From Blastococcus saxobsidens (GTDB taxonomy: Bacteria; Actinomycetota; Actinomycetes; Mycobacteriales; Geodermatophilaceae): a DNA stretch of 64,000 bases. The DNA lies in contig NZ_POQT01000003.1 of the NCBI RefSeq assembly GCF_002938435.1, forward strand, positions 1 through 64,000, read 5' to 3'. A program made the position numbers and the translations under genes. A model generated the notes under the pieces. That model ran no database searches, was not told the origin of the DNA, and saw only the letters and a list, made by a program, of their open reading frames with translations. This document shows, one piece after another, positions 18,665-26,808 of the stretch. The first letter of the stretch is position 1, and the number at the start of each line of letters is the position of its first letter.

Positions 18665-19657
18665 TCACTGGCCGGCGAGCAGCAGCACCTTGCCGACGTG
18701 CTCACTGGCCTCGACGACCCGGTGCGCCTCCGCGGCGCGGGACATCGGCAGCCGCCGGTCGACGATCGGCCGGATCAGGCCGCGCTCGACGTCGGGCCAC
18801 ACGTCGTGCCGGACCGCGGCGACGATCTCCTCCTTGCCGCCCGGGCCGGTGGCCGGGCGCGAGCGCAGCGCGGTGGCGTGCACCGAGGCCCGCTTGGCCA
18901 GCAGCTTGCCGATGTGCAGCTCGGCCTTCATGCCGCCCTGCATGCCGATGATCACCAGCCGGCCGCCGACGGCGAGCGCGTCGACGTTGCGGGCCAGGTA
19001 CTTCGCGCCCATGTTGTCCAGGACGACGTCGGCACCGCGCCCGTCGGTGGCCTCCCGCACCCGCTCGACGAAGTCCTCGTCGCGGTAGTTGACGGCGGTG
19101 TCGGCGCCGAGCTCGCGGCAGACGTCCAGCTTCGCGGCCGTGCCCGCGGTGGTGAGCACCCGCGCGCCGGCCCGGGCGGCCAGCTGGATCGCCATCGTGC
19201 CGATCCCGCTGGACCCGCCGTGCACCAGGAAGGTCTCACCGCGCTGCAGCCGGGCCAGCTGGAAGACGTTGGACCAGACCGTGCAGGTGACCTCGGGCAG
19301 CGCGGCGGCGGTGGCCAGCTCCACCCCCGACGGCTTGGGCAGCAGCTGCACGGCCGGGACGGCCACCCGCTCGGCGTAGCCACCACCGGCGAGCAGCGCG
19401 CACACCTCGTCGCCCACCTGCCAGCCGGTCACGCCCTTGCCGACCTCGCTGATGATCCCGCTGCACTCCAGGCCGAGGATCTCGGTGGCCCCCGGCGGGG
19501 GCATGTAGTTGCCCTCCCGCTGGAGGATGTCGGCCCGGTTCACCGCGGTGGCGGCGACGTCGACGATCACCTCGCCGGGGCCGCAGACCGGGTCGGGCAC
19601 CTCGGTCCAGGCGAGGACGTCGGGGCCCCCGGGCTCGCTGATCGTCACCGCACGCAT
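18665..19657 (-). CDS. NAD(P)H quinone oxidoreductase (zeta-crystallin/PIG3-like MDR)
   Basis: A 330-residue medium-chain dehydrogenase/reductase without zinc ligands. The N-terminal domain has VAATAVNRADILQREGNY and ILGLECSGIISEVG; the NADPH-binding site is VHGGSSGIGTMAIQLA, the AxxGxxG-like pattern of quinone reductases. Likely role is reduction of quinones or electrophilic enones in the cytoplasm. The ATG at 19657 is the only start close to the conserved AVTISEPGGPDVL opening. No operon partner is visible. Confidence 0.92.
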   Translation of the reverse strand: MRAVTISEPGGPDVLAWTEVPDPVCGPGEVIVDVAATAVNRADILQREGNYMPPPGATEILGLECSGIISEVGKGVTGWQVGDEVCALLAGGGYAERVAVPAVQLLPKPSGVELATAAALPEVTCTVWSNVFQLARLQRGETFLVHGGSSGIGTMAIQLAARAGARVLTTAGTAAKLDVCRELGADTAVNYRDEDFVERVREATDGRGADVVLDNMGAKYLARNVDALAVGGRLVIIGMQGGMKAELHIGKLLAKRASVHATALRSRPATGPGGKEEIVAAVRHDVWPDVERGLIRPIVDRRLPMSRAAEAHRVVEASEHVGKVLLLAGQ

Positions 19658-19891
19658 GCCATGACCCTACGGACGCGGGCTCGGCGTGCGACCCCGACCG
19701 CGGCGTCCACCGCTCCCGGCACTGCCCCGGCCGCCGCCGGTCTCGCCCGAGATGCGCATGGCTGCGGTCATCAGGGGGCGGAATACCGCATCAGTGCGCA
19801 TTCCGGCGGTATACGGGGCCCCTGCTGGCGAACCCCTCGGACGCGCGACGGCGCCGCGCCCCGGAGCGGGACGCGGCGCCGTGATCGACCG
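19658..19891. other. Gene-free spacer between quinone reductase and acyl-CoA ligase
   Basis: No coding sequence can be supported. It holds a hairpin pair around 19780-19817 (ATACCGC pairs with GCGGTAT, GGAAT with ATTCC) and the terminator hairpin of the ligase gene at 19848-19882. Confidence 0.6.
19848..19882 (-). terminator. Hairpin terminator of the acyl-CoA ligase gene
   Basis: ACGGCGCCGCG (19848-19858) pairs perfectly with CGCGGCGCCGT (19872-19882), loop 13 nt. It begins nine bases past the ligase stop. No T run follows, as is usual in such GC-rich genomes. Confidence 0.7.
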
Positions 19892-21490
19892 TCAGGCGCG
19901 GGCCTTGAGGTCCTTGCGCAGGATCTTGCCGGCGGCCGACTTCGGCACCTGCTCGATGAACTCCACGAAGCGGATCTTCTTGTGCGGGGCGACCTTCTCG
20001 GCCATGTAGGCCATGATCGCGTCCTCGGTGATCTCCGAGCCCGGAGCGCGGACGACGAAGGCCTTGGGCAGCTCTTCGCCGCTCTCCTTGTCCGGCACGC
20101 CGATGACGGCGGCGTCGGCGATCTCCGGGTGGTTGATCAGCACGGCCTCGAGCTCGGCCGGGGCCACCTGGTAGCCCTTGTACTTGATGAGCTCCTTGAC
20201 GCGGTCGACGACCGTGTAGCAGCCGTTCTCGTCGACGACGGCGACGTCGCCGGTGTGCAGCCAGCCGTCGCTGTCGAGGGTGGCGCGGGTGGCCTCCTCG
20301 TTGTTGAGGTAGCCCTTCATCACCTGCGGGCCGCGCACCCACAGCTCACCGCGTTCGCCGGGGGCCGCGTCCTCGCCCGTGGAGGGGTCGATCAGCCGGC
20401 ACTCGGTGTTGGGGATGGCGAAGCCGACCGAGCCCTTGGGGATCTCGATGGAGACGCCCGGAGGCTGGGCGTCCAGGTCGGGGCTGGTGTGGGAGACCGG
20501 CGACAGCTCGGTCATGCCGTAGCCCTGGCCGACGACGACGCCGCTGTCGGCGCCCTTGCGCAGTCGGGACTGGGCCGACAGCGCCAGCTGCTCGTCCAGC
20601 GGCGCGGCGCCCGAGAGGATCGAGGTCAGCGACGAGAGGTCGTAGTTGTCGACGATGGGGTGCTTGGCCAGCGCCAGCAGGATGGGCGGCGCCACGAAGG
20701 CCCGGGTGATCTTCTGGTCCTGGATCGTGCGGAGGAAGTCCTCCAGGTCGAAGCGCGGCAGCGTCACGACGGCGCCGCCCAGCGCCAGGCCCTGGTTCAT
20801 CAGCACGGTGAGGCCGTAGATGTGGAAGAACGGCAGGACGGCGATGATCTTCTCGTCCGCGCCCGTCTTGAGCAGCGGCAGGCACTGGGCCACGTTCGCC
20901 ACCAGGTTGCGGTGGGTGAGCATGACGCCCTTGGGCAGGCCGGTCGTGCCGCTGGAGTAGGGCAGCGTGACGAGGTCGTTGGCCGGGTCGATGTCGACGG
21001 TGACCGACGGCGCGTCGGCGCCGAGCAGGTCGAAGAGGTTGGCGTGGCCCTCGGCGCCGTCGAGCACGATGATCTCGTCGACCGGCGACTTCTCCGCGGC
21101 GGCCGTGGCCCGGTCCAGGAAGAGCCCGATCGTGATCAGGATCTTGGCGCCGGAGTCCTTGAGCTGGAAGGCGATCTCGTCGGGCGTGTAGAGCGAGTTG
21201 ATCGGGCTCATGACGCAGCCGGCGGCGGCGATGCCGTGGAACACCACCGGGAACCAGGGGGTGTTCGGGCAGAAGACGGCGACGACGTCGCCCTTGCCAA
21301 GCCCCCGGGCGTGCAGGTTCGCGGCGACGCGGTCGACGTAGGCGGCCAGCTGGCCGTGGGTGATCACGTCACCCTTGAGCCCGTCGATCAGGGCCGGCGC
21401 ATCGGGCCGCTCCTTGCCGGCCGCCAGGACGAACTCGGGGACGGAGACGTTCGGGATCTCGACGTCGGGATAACGGCTGGCCAGCGCCAC
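19892..21490 (-). CDS. Acyl-CoA ligase of the 4-coumarate-CoA ligase family
   Basis: An ATP-dependent acid-CoA ligase of 532 residues. The AMP-binding motif is LPYSSGTTGLPKGVMLTHRN, followed by PFFHIYG, GYGMTELSPV and the hinge region DGWLHTGDVAVVDENG; the C-terminal lysine lies in KSAAGKILRKDL. This is the 4CL/fatty-acyl ligase pattern; the substrate may be an aromatic or medium-chain acid. The GTG at 21490 is chosen because GGAGGA lies eight nucleotides before it. A thioesterase gene lies upstream on the same strand with a gap of 88 bp. Confidence 0.93.
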   Translation of the reverse strand: MALASRYPDVEIPNVSVPEFVLAAGKERPDAPALIDGLKGDVITHGQLAAYVDRVAANLHARGLGKGDVVAVFCPNTPWFPVVFHGIAAAGCVMSPINSLYTPDEIAFQLKDSGAKILITIGLFLDRATAAAEKSPVDEIIVLDGAEGHANLFDLLGADAPSVTVDIDPANDLVTLPYSSGTTGLPKGVMLTHRNLVANVAQCLPLLKTGADEKIIAVLPFFHIYGLTVLMNQGLALGGAVVTLPRFDLEDFLRTIQDQKITRAFVAPPILLALAKHPIVDNYDLSSLTSILSGAAPLDEQLALSAQSRLRKGADSGVVVGQGYGMTELSPVSHTSPDLDAQPPGVSIEIPKGSVGFAIPNTECRLIDPSTGEDAAPGERGELWVRGPQVMKGYLNNEEATRATLDSDGWLHTGDVAVVDENGCYTVVDRVKELIKYKGYQVAPAELEAVLINHPEIADAAVIGVPDKESGEELPKAFVVRAPGSEITEDAIMAYMAEKVAPHKKIRFVEFIEQVPKSAAGKILRKDLKARA

Positions 21491-21578
21491 GGTGGTTCCT
21501 CCTCGCACGGTGATGTGGCCTCAGTCTCACACCCGGCGTGTCGGGCCTCACAAGGGGGTTACCGGCGGGTTCGCCCGA

Positions 21579-22004
21579 TCAACGGGGCCAGAGCACCGAC
21601 TGCGTGCAGCGGAAGAGCGCGATCGTCTTCCCGGATTCAGCGTTCGTGACCACGGCGTCCCAGACCTGCGTCGTCCGGCCGGCGTGCACGTTGGTGGCCG
21701 TGCAGGCGATCCGGCCCTCCCGCGCCGTGCCCAGGTGGTTGCTCTTCAGCTCGATGGTGGTGAAGCCGGTCGAGCCCTCGGGGAGCAGGGCCCGGGTGGG
21801 GAGGCCGCAGCTGGTGTCGGCCAGGGTGACCACGGTGCCGGCGTGCAGGTAGCCGTTGGGCGCCAGCAGCTCGGGGCGGATGTCCAGGTGCGAGGTCAGC
21901 AGCCCGGGCTCGTGCGTGTCGACGACGATGCCGAGCAGTCCGGGGAAGGTGCCCGGCAGCAGGTCGTTCAGCTCGTCGGCGGTGAGGAATCCCGTGGCGG
22001 CCAT
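21579..22004 (-). CDS. PaaI-family thioesterase
   Basis: A 141-residue hotdog-fold acyl-CoA thioesterase. The motif NGYLHAGTVVTLADTSCG carries the conserved HAG and downstream aspartate region of the PaaI/YbgC class, and FTTIELKSNHLG is the usual strand after it. It could hydrolyse products of the downstream acyl-CoA ligase. TAGGTT ends eight nucleotides before the ATG and there is no ribosome site, suggesting a leaderless mRNA. Confidence 0.9.
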   Translation of the reverse strand: MAATGFLTADELNDLLPGTFPGLLGIVVDTHEPGLLTSHLDIRPELLAPNGYLHAGTVVTLADTSCGLPTRALLPEGSTGFTTIELKSNHLGTAREGRIACTATNVHAGRTTQVWDAVVTNAESGKTIALFRCTQSVLWPR

Positions 22005-22012
22005 GGGAAGGG

Positions 22013-22018
22013 AACCTA
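22013..22018 (-). promoter_or_regulatory. -10 element (TAGGTT) of the thioesterase gene
   Basis: TAGGTT on the minus strand ends eight nucleotides before the ATG at 22004, matching the leaderless pattern of other genes in the window. Confidence 0.45.
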
Positions 22019-22058
22019 GCGACGGGCGGCGCTGGCCGCGCCGCCGCCCCGATCGCCG

Positions 22059-22133
22059 TCCTGGCTCACCGTGCAGGGTCCTGGATCACCGTCGACCCTG
22101 AGCCAGGAGCCGGAACGATCAGGTGACCTGATC
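22059..22133. repeat. Two-hairpin gene-end element, divergent third copy
   Basis: The palindrome GATCAGGT-G-ACCTGATC (22117-22133) lies ten bases past the folP-like stop (minus strand), and beyond it a hairpin pairs TCCTGGCTCA (22059-22068) with TGAGCCAGGA (22099-22108). Inside the loop a 20-bp stretch is tandemly repeated (22058-22077 and 22078-22097, approximate). The order after the stop is the same as in the copies at 15.5 and 16.7 kb. Confidence 0.7.
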
Positions 22134-22143
22134 ATCAGTGGCG

Positions 22144-23004
22144 TCAGGCGAGGCCGCGGACGGTGCGCACCGGCGGTCGCGTGCCCTGGATGGACGCCAC
22201 CATGTCCAGCGTCTGCCGGGTGGCCGCGACGTCGTGCACCCGGAACACCCGCGCCCCCAGCCACGCGCTCACGGCGGTGGCGGCGAGCGTGCCGGTGAGC
22301 CGCTGCTCCAGCGGGACGTCGAGGGTCTCCCCGACGAAGTCCTTGTTCGACAGCGCCACGAGCACCGGCCACCCGCTGTCCACGAGCTCGCCCAGCCGCC
22401 GGGTCGCCTCCAGCGATTGGCGGGTGTTCTTGCCGAAATCGTGCCCGGGGTCGACCAGCACGCGCTCGCGGTCCACCCCCGCCGCGACGGCGGCGTCGGC
22501 CAGCGCCGTCGTGCGGGCCACGATGTCGGCGACGACGTCGTCGTAGGTCACCCGGTGCGGGCGGGTGCGCGGCGGCAGCCCACCGGCGTGCGTGCACACG
22601 ATGCCCGCGCCGGCCTCGGCGGCCACCGCCGCGAGCTCGGGGTCCACCCCGCCCCAGGCGTCGTTGACGACGTCCGCCCCCGCCGCGAGCACCTCCCGCG
22701 CCACGGACGCCCGCCACGTGTCGATCGAGATGGGCAGCGCGGGGTGCGCGGCCCGGATCGCGGCCACCAGGCCGACGGTCCGGCGGATCTCCTCGTCGGG
22801 GGAGACCTCCTCGCCGGGCGCGGCCTTGACCCCGCCGACGTCGACCATGTCCGCCCCCTCGGCCACGACCTGGTCCACCCGCTCGACGGCGGCCGCCAGC
22901 TCGTAGGTGGCGCCGCGGTCGTAGAACGAGTCCGGCGTGCGGTTGACGATCGCCATGACCACGAAGCGGCCGTCGGGCACGTCGAGGGCCCCCAGTCGCA
23001 GCAA
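22144..23004 (-). CDS. folP2: FolP2-type dihydropteroate synthase homologue
   Basis: A 286-residue pterin-binding TIM barrel. The first loop reads AIVNRTPDSFYDRG. The second loop reads DVGGVKAAPGEEV, where true DHPS enzymes have the TRPG-containing pABA loop; that difference, together with SIDTWRA, NDAWGGVD and PGHDFGKNT, puts it with mycobacterial FolP2 (Rv1207), reported to lack DHPS activity. Its real reaction is unknown. Start is a TTG at 23004 with GGGGAG six nucleotides upstream. In Mycobacterium tuberculosis folP2 is next to gpgS; here gpgS is 37 kb away. Confidence 0.85.
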   Translation of the reverse strand: MLRLGALDVPDGRFVVMAIVNRTPDSFYDRGATYELAAAVERVDQVVAEGADMVDVGGVKAAPGEEVSPDEEIRRTVGLVAAIRAAHPALPISIDTWRASVAREVLAAGADVVNDAWGGVDPELAAVAAEAGAGIVCTHAGGLPPRTRPHRVTYDDVVADIVARTTALADAAVAAGVDRERVLVDPGHDFGKNTRQSLEATRRLGELVDSGWPVLVALSNKDFVGETLDVPLEQRLTGTLAATAVSAWLGARVFRVHDVAATRQTLDMVASIQGTRPPVRTVRGLA

Positions 23005-23076
23005 CCCGTGCTCCCCGTCCGGTCGTGGTGTGTGGTGGAGTCAGCCAACCAGACCGTGCACGAGGAGGCAGAGCTG

Positions 23077-23538
23077 ATGGCGCAGACGACGGTTGACGGC
23101 GTCGAGGGGGTCCAGGGCCTGGTGGGCGAGCACCTGGGCCACAGCGAGTGGGTGGAGATCACCCAGGAGCAGGTGGACCGGTTCGCGGAGGCGACCGGCG
23201 ACCACCAGTGGATCCACGTGGACCCGGAGCGGGCGAAGAAGGAGAGCCCGTTCGGCGGGCCCATCGCCCACGGGTACCTCACGCTGTCCCTGCTGCCGTC
23301 GCTGGTGCCGCAGATCGTGGAGATCACCGGGTTCCGCATGCGCGTCAACTACGGCACGGAGAAGGTGCGCTTCCCCTCGCCGGTGCCCGTGGGCGCGCGG
23401 GTGCGCGCCGGCGCGACGATGGAGGCGGCGACCCCCTTCGAGGGCGGCATCCAGATGAGCCTCGCCGTCACCGTCGAGATCGAGGGCGGCACGAAGCCGG
23501 CGATGGTCGCCACGGTCGTCTATCGCCGCTACCTCTGA
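23077..23538 (+). CDS. MaoC-family (R)-specific enoyl-CoA hydratase
   Basis: A single hotdog hydratase of 153 residues. The hydratase-2 motif is ATGDHQWIHVDPERAK followed by PFGGPIAHGYLTLSLL; the Asp and His there add water across trans-2-enoyl-CoA. A strong GAGGAGG lies eight nucleotides before the ATG. It is about 60 percent identical by eye to the hydratase at 52176-52634 and shares the same opening (WxEVTQExVDxFAEATGDHQ). It converges with the serine hydrolase gene. Confidence 0.93.
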   Translation: MAQTTVDGVEGVQGLVGEHLGHSEWVEITQEQVDRFAEATGDHQWIHVDPERAKKESPFGGPIAHGYLTLSLLPSLVPQIVEITGFRMRVNYGTEKVRFPSPVPVGARVRAGATMEAATPFEGGIQMSLAVTVEIEGGTKPAMVATVVYRRYL

Positions 23539-23546
23539 TCTCTTCG

Positions 23547-23608
23547 CCGAGATCACGTGATCTCGACGCCAGGAAGCCCCTGAAGCGCCGAGATCCCGTG
23601 ATCTCGGC
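23547..23608. repeat. Twin palindromes between convergent genes
   Basis: CGAGATCACGTGATCTCG (23548-23565) is a perfect 18-bp palindrome. GCCGAGATC (23587-23595) and GATCTCGGC (23600-23608) form a second hairpin with loop CCGT. Both share GCCGAGATCNCGTGATCTCG, so one copy arose from the other. They lie in the 79 bp between the hydratase stop and the serine hydrolase stop and may end both transcripts. Confidence 0.85.
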
Positions 23609-23617
23609 AGCGCGGCC

Positions 23618-24874
23618 TCAGGTGACGATGGCCTGGTTGACCAGCGCCCGCAGGTAGTTGCGGATCGGCAGCGTGCTCGAGGGCAGCAGCTGCGTGTAGA
23701 AGGTGACGGTCAGGTCCTCGACCGGGTCGACGTAGAACGCCGTCGAGGCCGCCCCGCCCCAGCTGTAGTCGCCCACGCTGGAGACGACGCCGTAGCGCGT
23801 GGGGTCCAGCACCATCGAGAAGCCCAGGCCGAAGCCGACGCCCCGCAGCGGGGTCTCGGCGAACAGCGGCCGGCCGAAGGTCTCCAGGTCCTGCCCGCCG
23901 GGGATGTGGTTGGTGACCATGTGCGCGAGCGTGCGGGGGCCGAGCAGCCGGCCGCCGTCGAAGGACCCGCCGCGGCGCAGCATCTCGACGAACCGCAGGT
24001 AGTCCCCGGCGGTCGAGACCAGGCCGCCGCCGCCGGAGAGGAACGCCGGCTTGGCCAGGGCCGCCGCACCCATGGCGTCGAGCGGGGCGATGCCGGTCGG
24101 GGCGCCGCCGGGCCGCCCCGGCACCGCACTGTAGAGCCGGGCCAGGGACTCGGGGTCGTCCTCCGGGCGCAGGCCGAAAGAGGTGTCGGCCATGCCGAGC
24201 GGGGCGAAGATCCGCTCGGCGAAGAACTCGTCGAGCGGCTGCCCGGAGATCACCTCCACGAGGCGGCCGAGGACGTCGGTGGAGACGCCGTAGTTCCACT
24301 CCGTGCCCGGCTGGAAGACCAGCGGCACCGACGCCCACTGCCGGCAGACCTCCGCGGAGTCCGCGCCGGCCGGCGTTCCCCACTCGTGGCCCATCGCCCG
24401 GTACATGGCGTCGACGGGGTGCGCGTGGTGGAAGCCGTAGGTCAGCCCGGACATGTGGGTGAGCAGGTGCCACACCCGGATGGGTTCGGTCTGCGGGGCG
24501 GTCACCGGCTTCATGGCCGACCCGGCGACGTACACGCGGGTCTCGGCGAACTCCGGCAGCCACCGCGAGATCGGGTCGGTGAGCTGGAAGGCCCCCTCCT
24601 CGTACAGCATCATCGCCGCGACCGAGGTGACCGGCTTGGTCATCGAGAAGATGCGCCAGCGGGTGTCCGGCTCGACCGGGCGGCCGTTCTCGACGTCCCG
24701 GGAGCCGCCCCGGCCCACGTGCACGAGCCGGCCGCGCCGCGCGACGGTGAGCAGGAAGCCGGGGAGCTGGCCGTCGTCGACGTAGCGGGCCATCCGGCGG
24801 TCGATGCGGGCCAGCCGGCCCGCGTCCAGCCCCACCTCGGCCGGGTCGGTGTCCACCTGCAGTTGCCCGCTCAC
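23618..24874 (-). CDS. Serine hydrolase (beta-lactamase/esterase family)
   Basis: A 418-residue penicillin-binding-like serine hydrolase. The nucleophile motif is SMTK (SxxK), the second motif is YGV, a YxN variant common in EstB-like esterases, and GGGGLVSTAGDYLRF and WGGAASTAFYVDP are typical of the group. No signal peptide or membrane segment is seen, so it is probably a cytoplasmic esterase or amidase and not a secreted beta-lactamase. The GTG at 24874 is chosen because GGAGG lies five nucleotides upstream; a GTG at 24880 overlaps that site. Confidence 0.9.
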   Translation of the reverse strand: MSGQLQVDTDPAEVGLDAGRLARIDRRMARYVDDGQLPGFLLTVARRGRLVHVGRGGSRDVENGRPVEPDTRWRIFSMTKPVTSVAAMMLYEEGAFQLTDPISRWLPEFAETRVYVAGSAMKPVTAPQTEPIRVWHLLTHMSGLTYGFHHAHPVDAMYRAMGHEWGTPAGADSAEVCRQWASVPLVFQPGTEWNYGVSTDVLGRLVEVISGQPLDEFFAERIFAPLGMADTSFGLRPEDDPESLARLYSAVPGRPGGAPTGIAPLDAMGAAALAKPAFLSGGGGLVSTAGDYLRFVEMLRRGGSFDGGRLLGPRTLAHMVTNHIPGGQDLETFGRPLFAETPLRGVGFGLGFSMVLDPTRYGVVSSVGDYSWGGAASTAFYVDPVEDLTVTFYTQLLPSSTLPIRNYLRALVNQAIVT

Positions 24875-24997
24875 GCGCACCTCCTGGTCCGGAACGCCGT
24901 CCGCCGCCGGACGACGCCTCGGCCCGCATCCTGGCTCACGACGCTGTGAGCCCGGACACGTGGGGTCGGGGCGTCCGCCCGGCGGCGGCGGAGGTGT

Positions 24998-25053
24998 GGC
25001 CCCGTCCGGAGGCTCGCCCTGAGCTTGCGAAGGGTGAGAGGGACGGGGTCCTT
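24998..25053 (-). repeat. AAGGACC gene-end hairpin, after hup
   Basis: Read on the minus strand it begins AAGGACCCCGTCC directly after the hup stop codon and ends GGACGGGGCC, with GCAAGCTCAGGGCGAGC as an inner hairpin. It differs from the copy at 59064-59119 at only a few positions. Confidence 0.85.
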
Positions 25054-25055
25054 CA

Positions 25056-25340
25056 TCAGACCGGGACGGAGCTCGCAGCCTTCTTCAGGTTGGAGCCGGC
25101 GGTCACCTTGACGGTGTTGGCCGCGGGGATGTCGATCGACTCACCGGTCTGCGGGTTGCGGCCGGTGCGCGCCGAGCGCTGCGTGCGCTCGACGGTGATG
25201 AGGCCGGAGACGGCGACCTTCTCGCCCCGGGTGATCGCGTCGACGAGCTCCTCCTGCAGCCCGGCGAGGACGGAGTCCACGGTCGAGGCGGGGACGTCGG
25301 CGCGCTTCGCGATGGCGGAGACCAGTTCGGCCTTGTTCAT
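25056..25340 (-). CDS. hup: HU-family nucleoid protein
   Basis: A 94-residue HU/IHF DNA-binding protein: MNKAELVSAIAKRADVPAST at the N-terminus, KVAVSGLITVERTQRSAR, and the DNA-binding arm GRNPQTGESIDIPAANTVKV. It lacks the long basic C-terminal tail found in mycobacterial HupB. The ATG at 25340 has AGAGGAAG upstream. The region before it is strongly structured. A repeat hairpin follows the stop immediately. Confidence 0.95.
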   Translation of the reverse strand: MNKAELVSAIAKRADVPASTVDSVLAGLQEELVDAITRGEKVAVSGLITVERTQRSARTGRNPQTGESIDIPAANTVKVTAGSNLKKAASSVPV

Positions 25341-25618
25341 GTGCTTCCTCTCGTAGGCGTTGGCGGTGCCGTGGCTTTCGGCACGCAGCCGGCTCGTTCC
25401 CACCGGCGCGCGGGGCGCCGGCGAGGGCCCGGACCGGCGCGCGGAGGCGCGCGGGGCCAGGCACCCGGCCCCCGCGAAGGGGCCGGATCGGGAGGAACGC
25501 TGCCATGTCGCCCGGGGATCTGGCCAGCGGGGGGTGCCCGGGGAGCCGCGCAGGACCACGGCGGTCACATCCGTCCCACGTCGCGCAGGGCGCCCCGGGC
25601 CGCCCTAGCGTGGGCGGC
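25341..25618. other. Structured GC-rich region upstream of hup
   Basis: No gene is supported. On the minus strand it contains several strong hairpins, such as GGCCCC-TTCGCG-GGGGCC around 25465 and GCGCG-CCTC-CGCGC around 25440, which would fold in a long hup 5' leader if transcription starts far upstream. The aldo-keto reductase promoter lies at its right end. Confidence 0.5.
25606..25611 (+). promoter_or_regulatory. -10 element (TAGCGT) of the aldo-keto reductase gene
   Basis: TAGCGT ends seven nucleotides before the ATG at 25619 and there is no ribosome site, so the mRNA is probably leaderless. Confidence 0.5.
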
Positions 25619-26542
25619 ATGCCGCTGATCCCGCGCACCGATCTGACCGTCAGCGACCTGTGCCTGGGTGGCAACGTCTTCGGCTGGACGGCGGACGAGG
25701 CGACCTCCTACGCCGTCCTGGACCGCTACCTGGACGCCACGCCCAGCACCGTGGCGCCGTTCGTGGACACCGCGGAGATGTACGGCGAGGGCACCTCCGA
25801 GCGGATCCTCGGGGCCTGGATGGCCGACCGCGGGGTGCGCGACCGGATCGTGGTGGCGACCAAGGCGTCACCGGGCCGGAAGGAGCACCCGCTCTCGGCC
25901 GGCGAGATCCGCAGCGCCGCGGAGCGGTCCCTGCGCAACCTGCGGACCGACGTGATCGACCTCTACTACGCGCACTACGACGACGCGACGACGCCGCTGG
26001 AGGAGACCCTCACCGCCTTCGACGAGCTGGTGCAGGCCGGCAAGGTGCGCCACGTGGCGGCGTCGAACTACTCCGCCGCCCGGCTGACCGAGGCCCTGGC
26101 GACGGCGGAGCGCGCCGGCACGACCGGCTACGTGGCACTGCAGACGCACTACAACCTGATGGAGCGGCCGGCGTTCGAGGCCGAGCTGCGCGACGTCGTC
26201 ACCGCCGCCGGGATGGGCGTGCTGCCCTACTTCGCGCTGGCCAAGGGATACCTGACGGGCAAGTACCGGGCGGGCGAGCAGATCGACTCACCCCGGGCGA
26301 AGGGTGCGGCGGCCTACGGAGGGGAGCGCGGCGACCGCGTGCTGGCCGCGCTGGGCCAGGTCGCCGACGAGCACGGCGTGCCGATGGCCGCGGTCGCGCT
26401 GCGCTGGCTGGCCGACCAGCCGACCGTGGTCGCGCCGATCGCCAGCGGGCGCACGGTGGAGCAGCTGGCGGACCTGCTGCCGATGCAGGACCTGGAGCTC
26501 ACCGCCGCGCAGCGGCAGCTGCTGACCGAGGCCGGCGAGTAG
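25619..26542 (+). CDS. Aldo-keto reductase
   Basis: A 307-residue NADPH-dependent oxidoreductase with an (alpha/beta)8 barrel. The catalytic tetrad can be read as Asp and Tyr in FVDTAEMYGEG, Lys in VVATKAS and His in LYYAHYDD. IASGRTVEQL near the end is the nucleotide-binding loop. It resembles the YajO/Tas branch that reduces aldehydes; the physiological substrate is unknown. The gene has its own promoter and ends in a strong hairpin shared with the convergent DUF1059 gene. Confidence 0.93.
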   Translation: MPLIPRTDLTVSDLCLGGNVFGWTADEATSYAVLDRYLDATPSTVAPFVDTAEMYGEGTSERILGAWMADRGVRDRIVVATKASPGRKEHPLSAGEIRSAAERSLRNLRTDVIDLYYAHYDDATTPLEETLTAFDELVQAGKVRHVAASNYSAARLTEALATAERAGTTGYVALQTHYNLMERPAFEAELRDVVTAAGMGVLPYFALAKGYLTGKYRAGEQIDSPRAKGAAAYGGERGDRVLAALGQVADEHGVPMAAVALRWLADQPTVVAPIASGRTVEQLADLLPMQDLELTAAQRQLLTEAGE

Positions 26543-26543
26543 C

Positions 26544-26575
26544 GGACCCCTGCCCCGGACCGGGGCAGGGGGTCC
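26544..26575. terminator. Bidirectional hairpin terminator
   Basis: GGACCCCTGCCCCG (26544-26557) pairs with CGGGGCAGGGGGTCC (26561-26575) with one bulged G. It fills the 37 bp between two convergent stops. Its GGACCCCTGCCCC stem resembles that of the AAGGACC repeat at 51559-51614. Confidence 0.8.
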
Positions 26576-26579
26576 CCTC

Positions 26580-26753
26580 TCAGACCGTGCGGATGTGGCT
26601 CCGGACGGCGGCCTGCAGTTCGGGGGTCACCTCGGGAACGCCGTGGGCGGAGGCGGCGTGCGCGCCCACCTGGCTGAAGATGCCGCCCTCGTCGGGGGCG
26701 GAGAAGGTGGCGTCGCAGCCGGGGATCACGTCGCCGCAGGCGAAGCGCTTCAT
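26580..26753 (-). CDS. DUF1059 family small protein
   Basis: A 57-residue protein with the family pattern: MKRFACGDVIPGCDATF with two cysteines, then a helix QVGAHAASAHGV with conserved His residues, and a C-terminal helix. The cysteines and histidines suggest a metal site, but no function is established. The ATG at 26753 has GAGGAG upstream. It lies just downstream of the EAL-CBS gene on the same strand. Confidence 0.85.
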   Translation of the reverse strand: MKRFACGDVIPGCDATFSAPDEGGIFSQVGAHAASAHGVPEVTPELQAAVRSHIRTV

Positions 26754-26808
26754 GGAGATCTCTCCTCGGAGAACGGCCGGCGGCCGGTACGGCAACCGGG
26801 GGCTGGGG

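Noticed and set aside
23618-24874. Secreted beta-lactamase conferring resistance
   Set aside because: SxxK is present but there is no signal peptide, and the YGV motif and overall pattern fit EstB-like esterases better.
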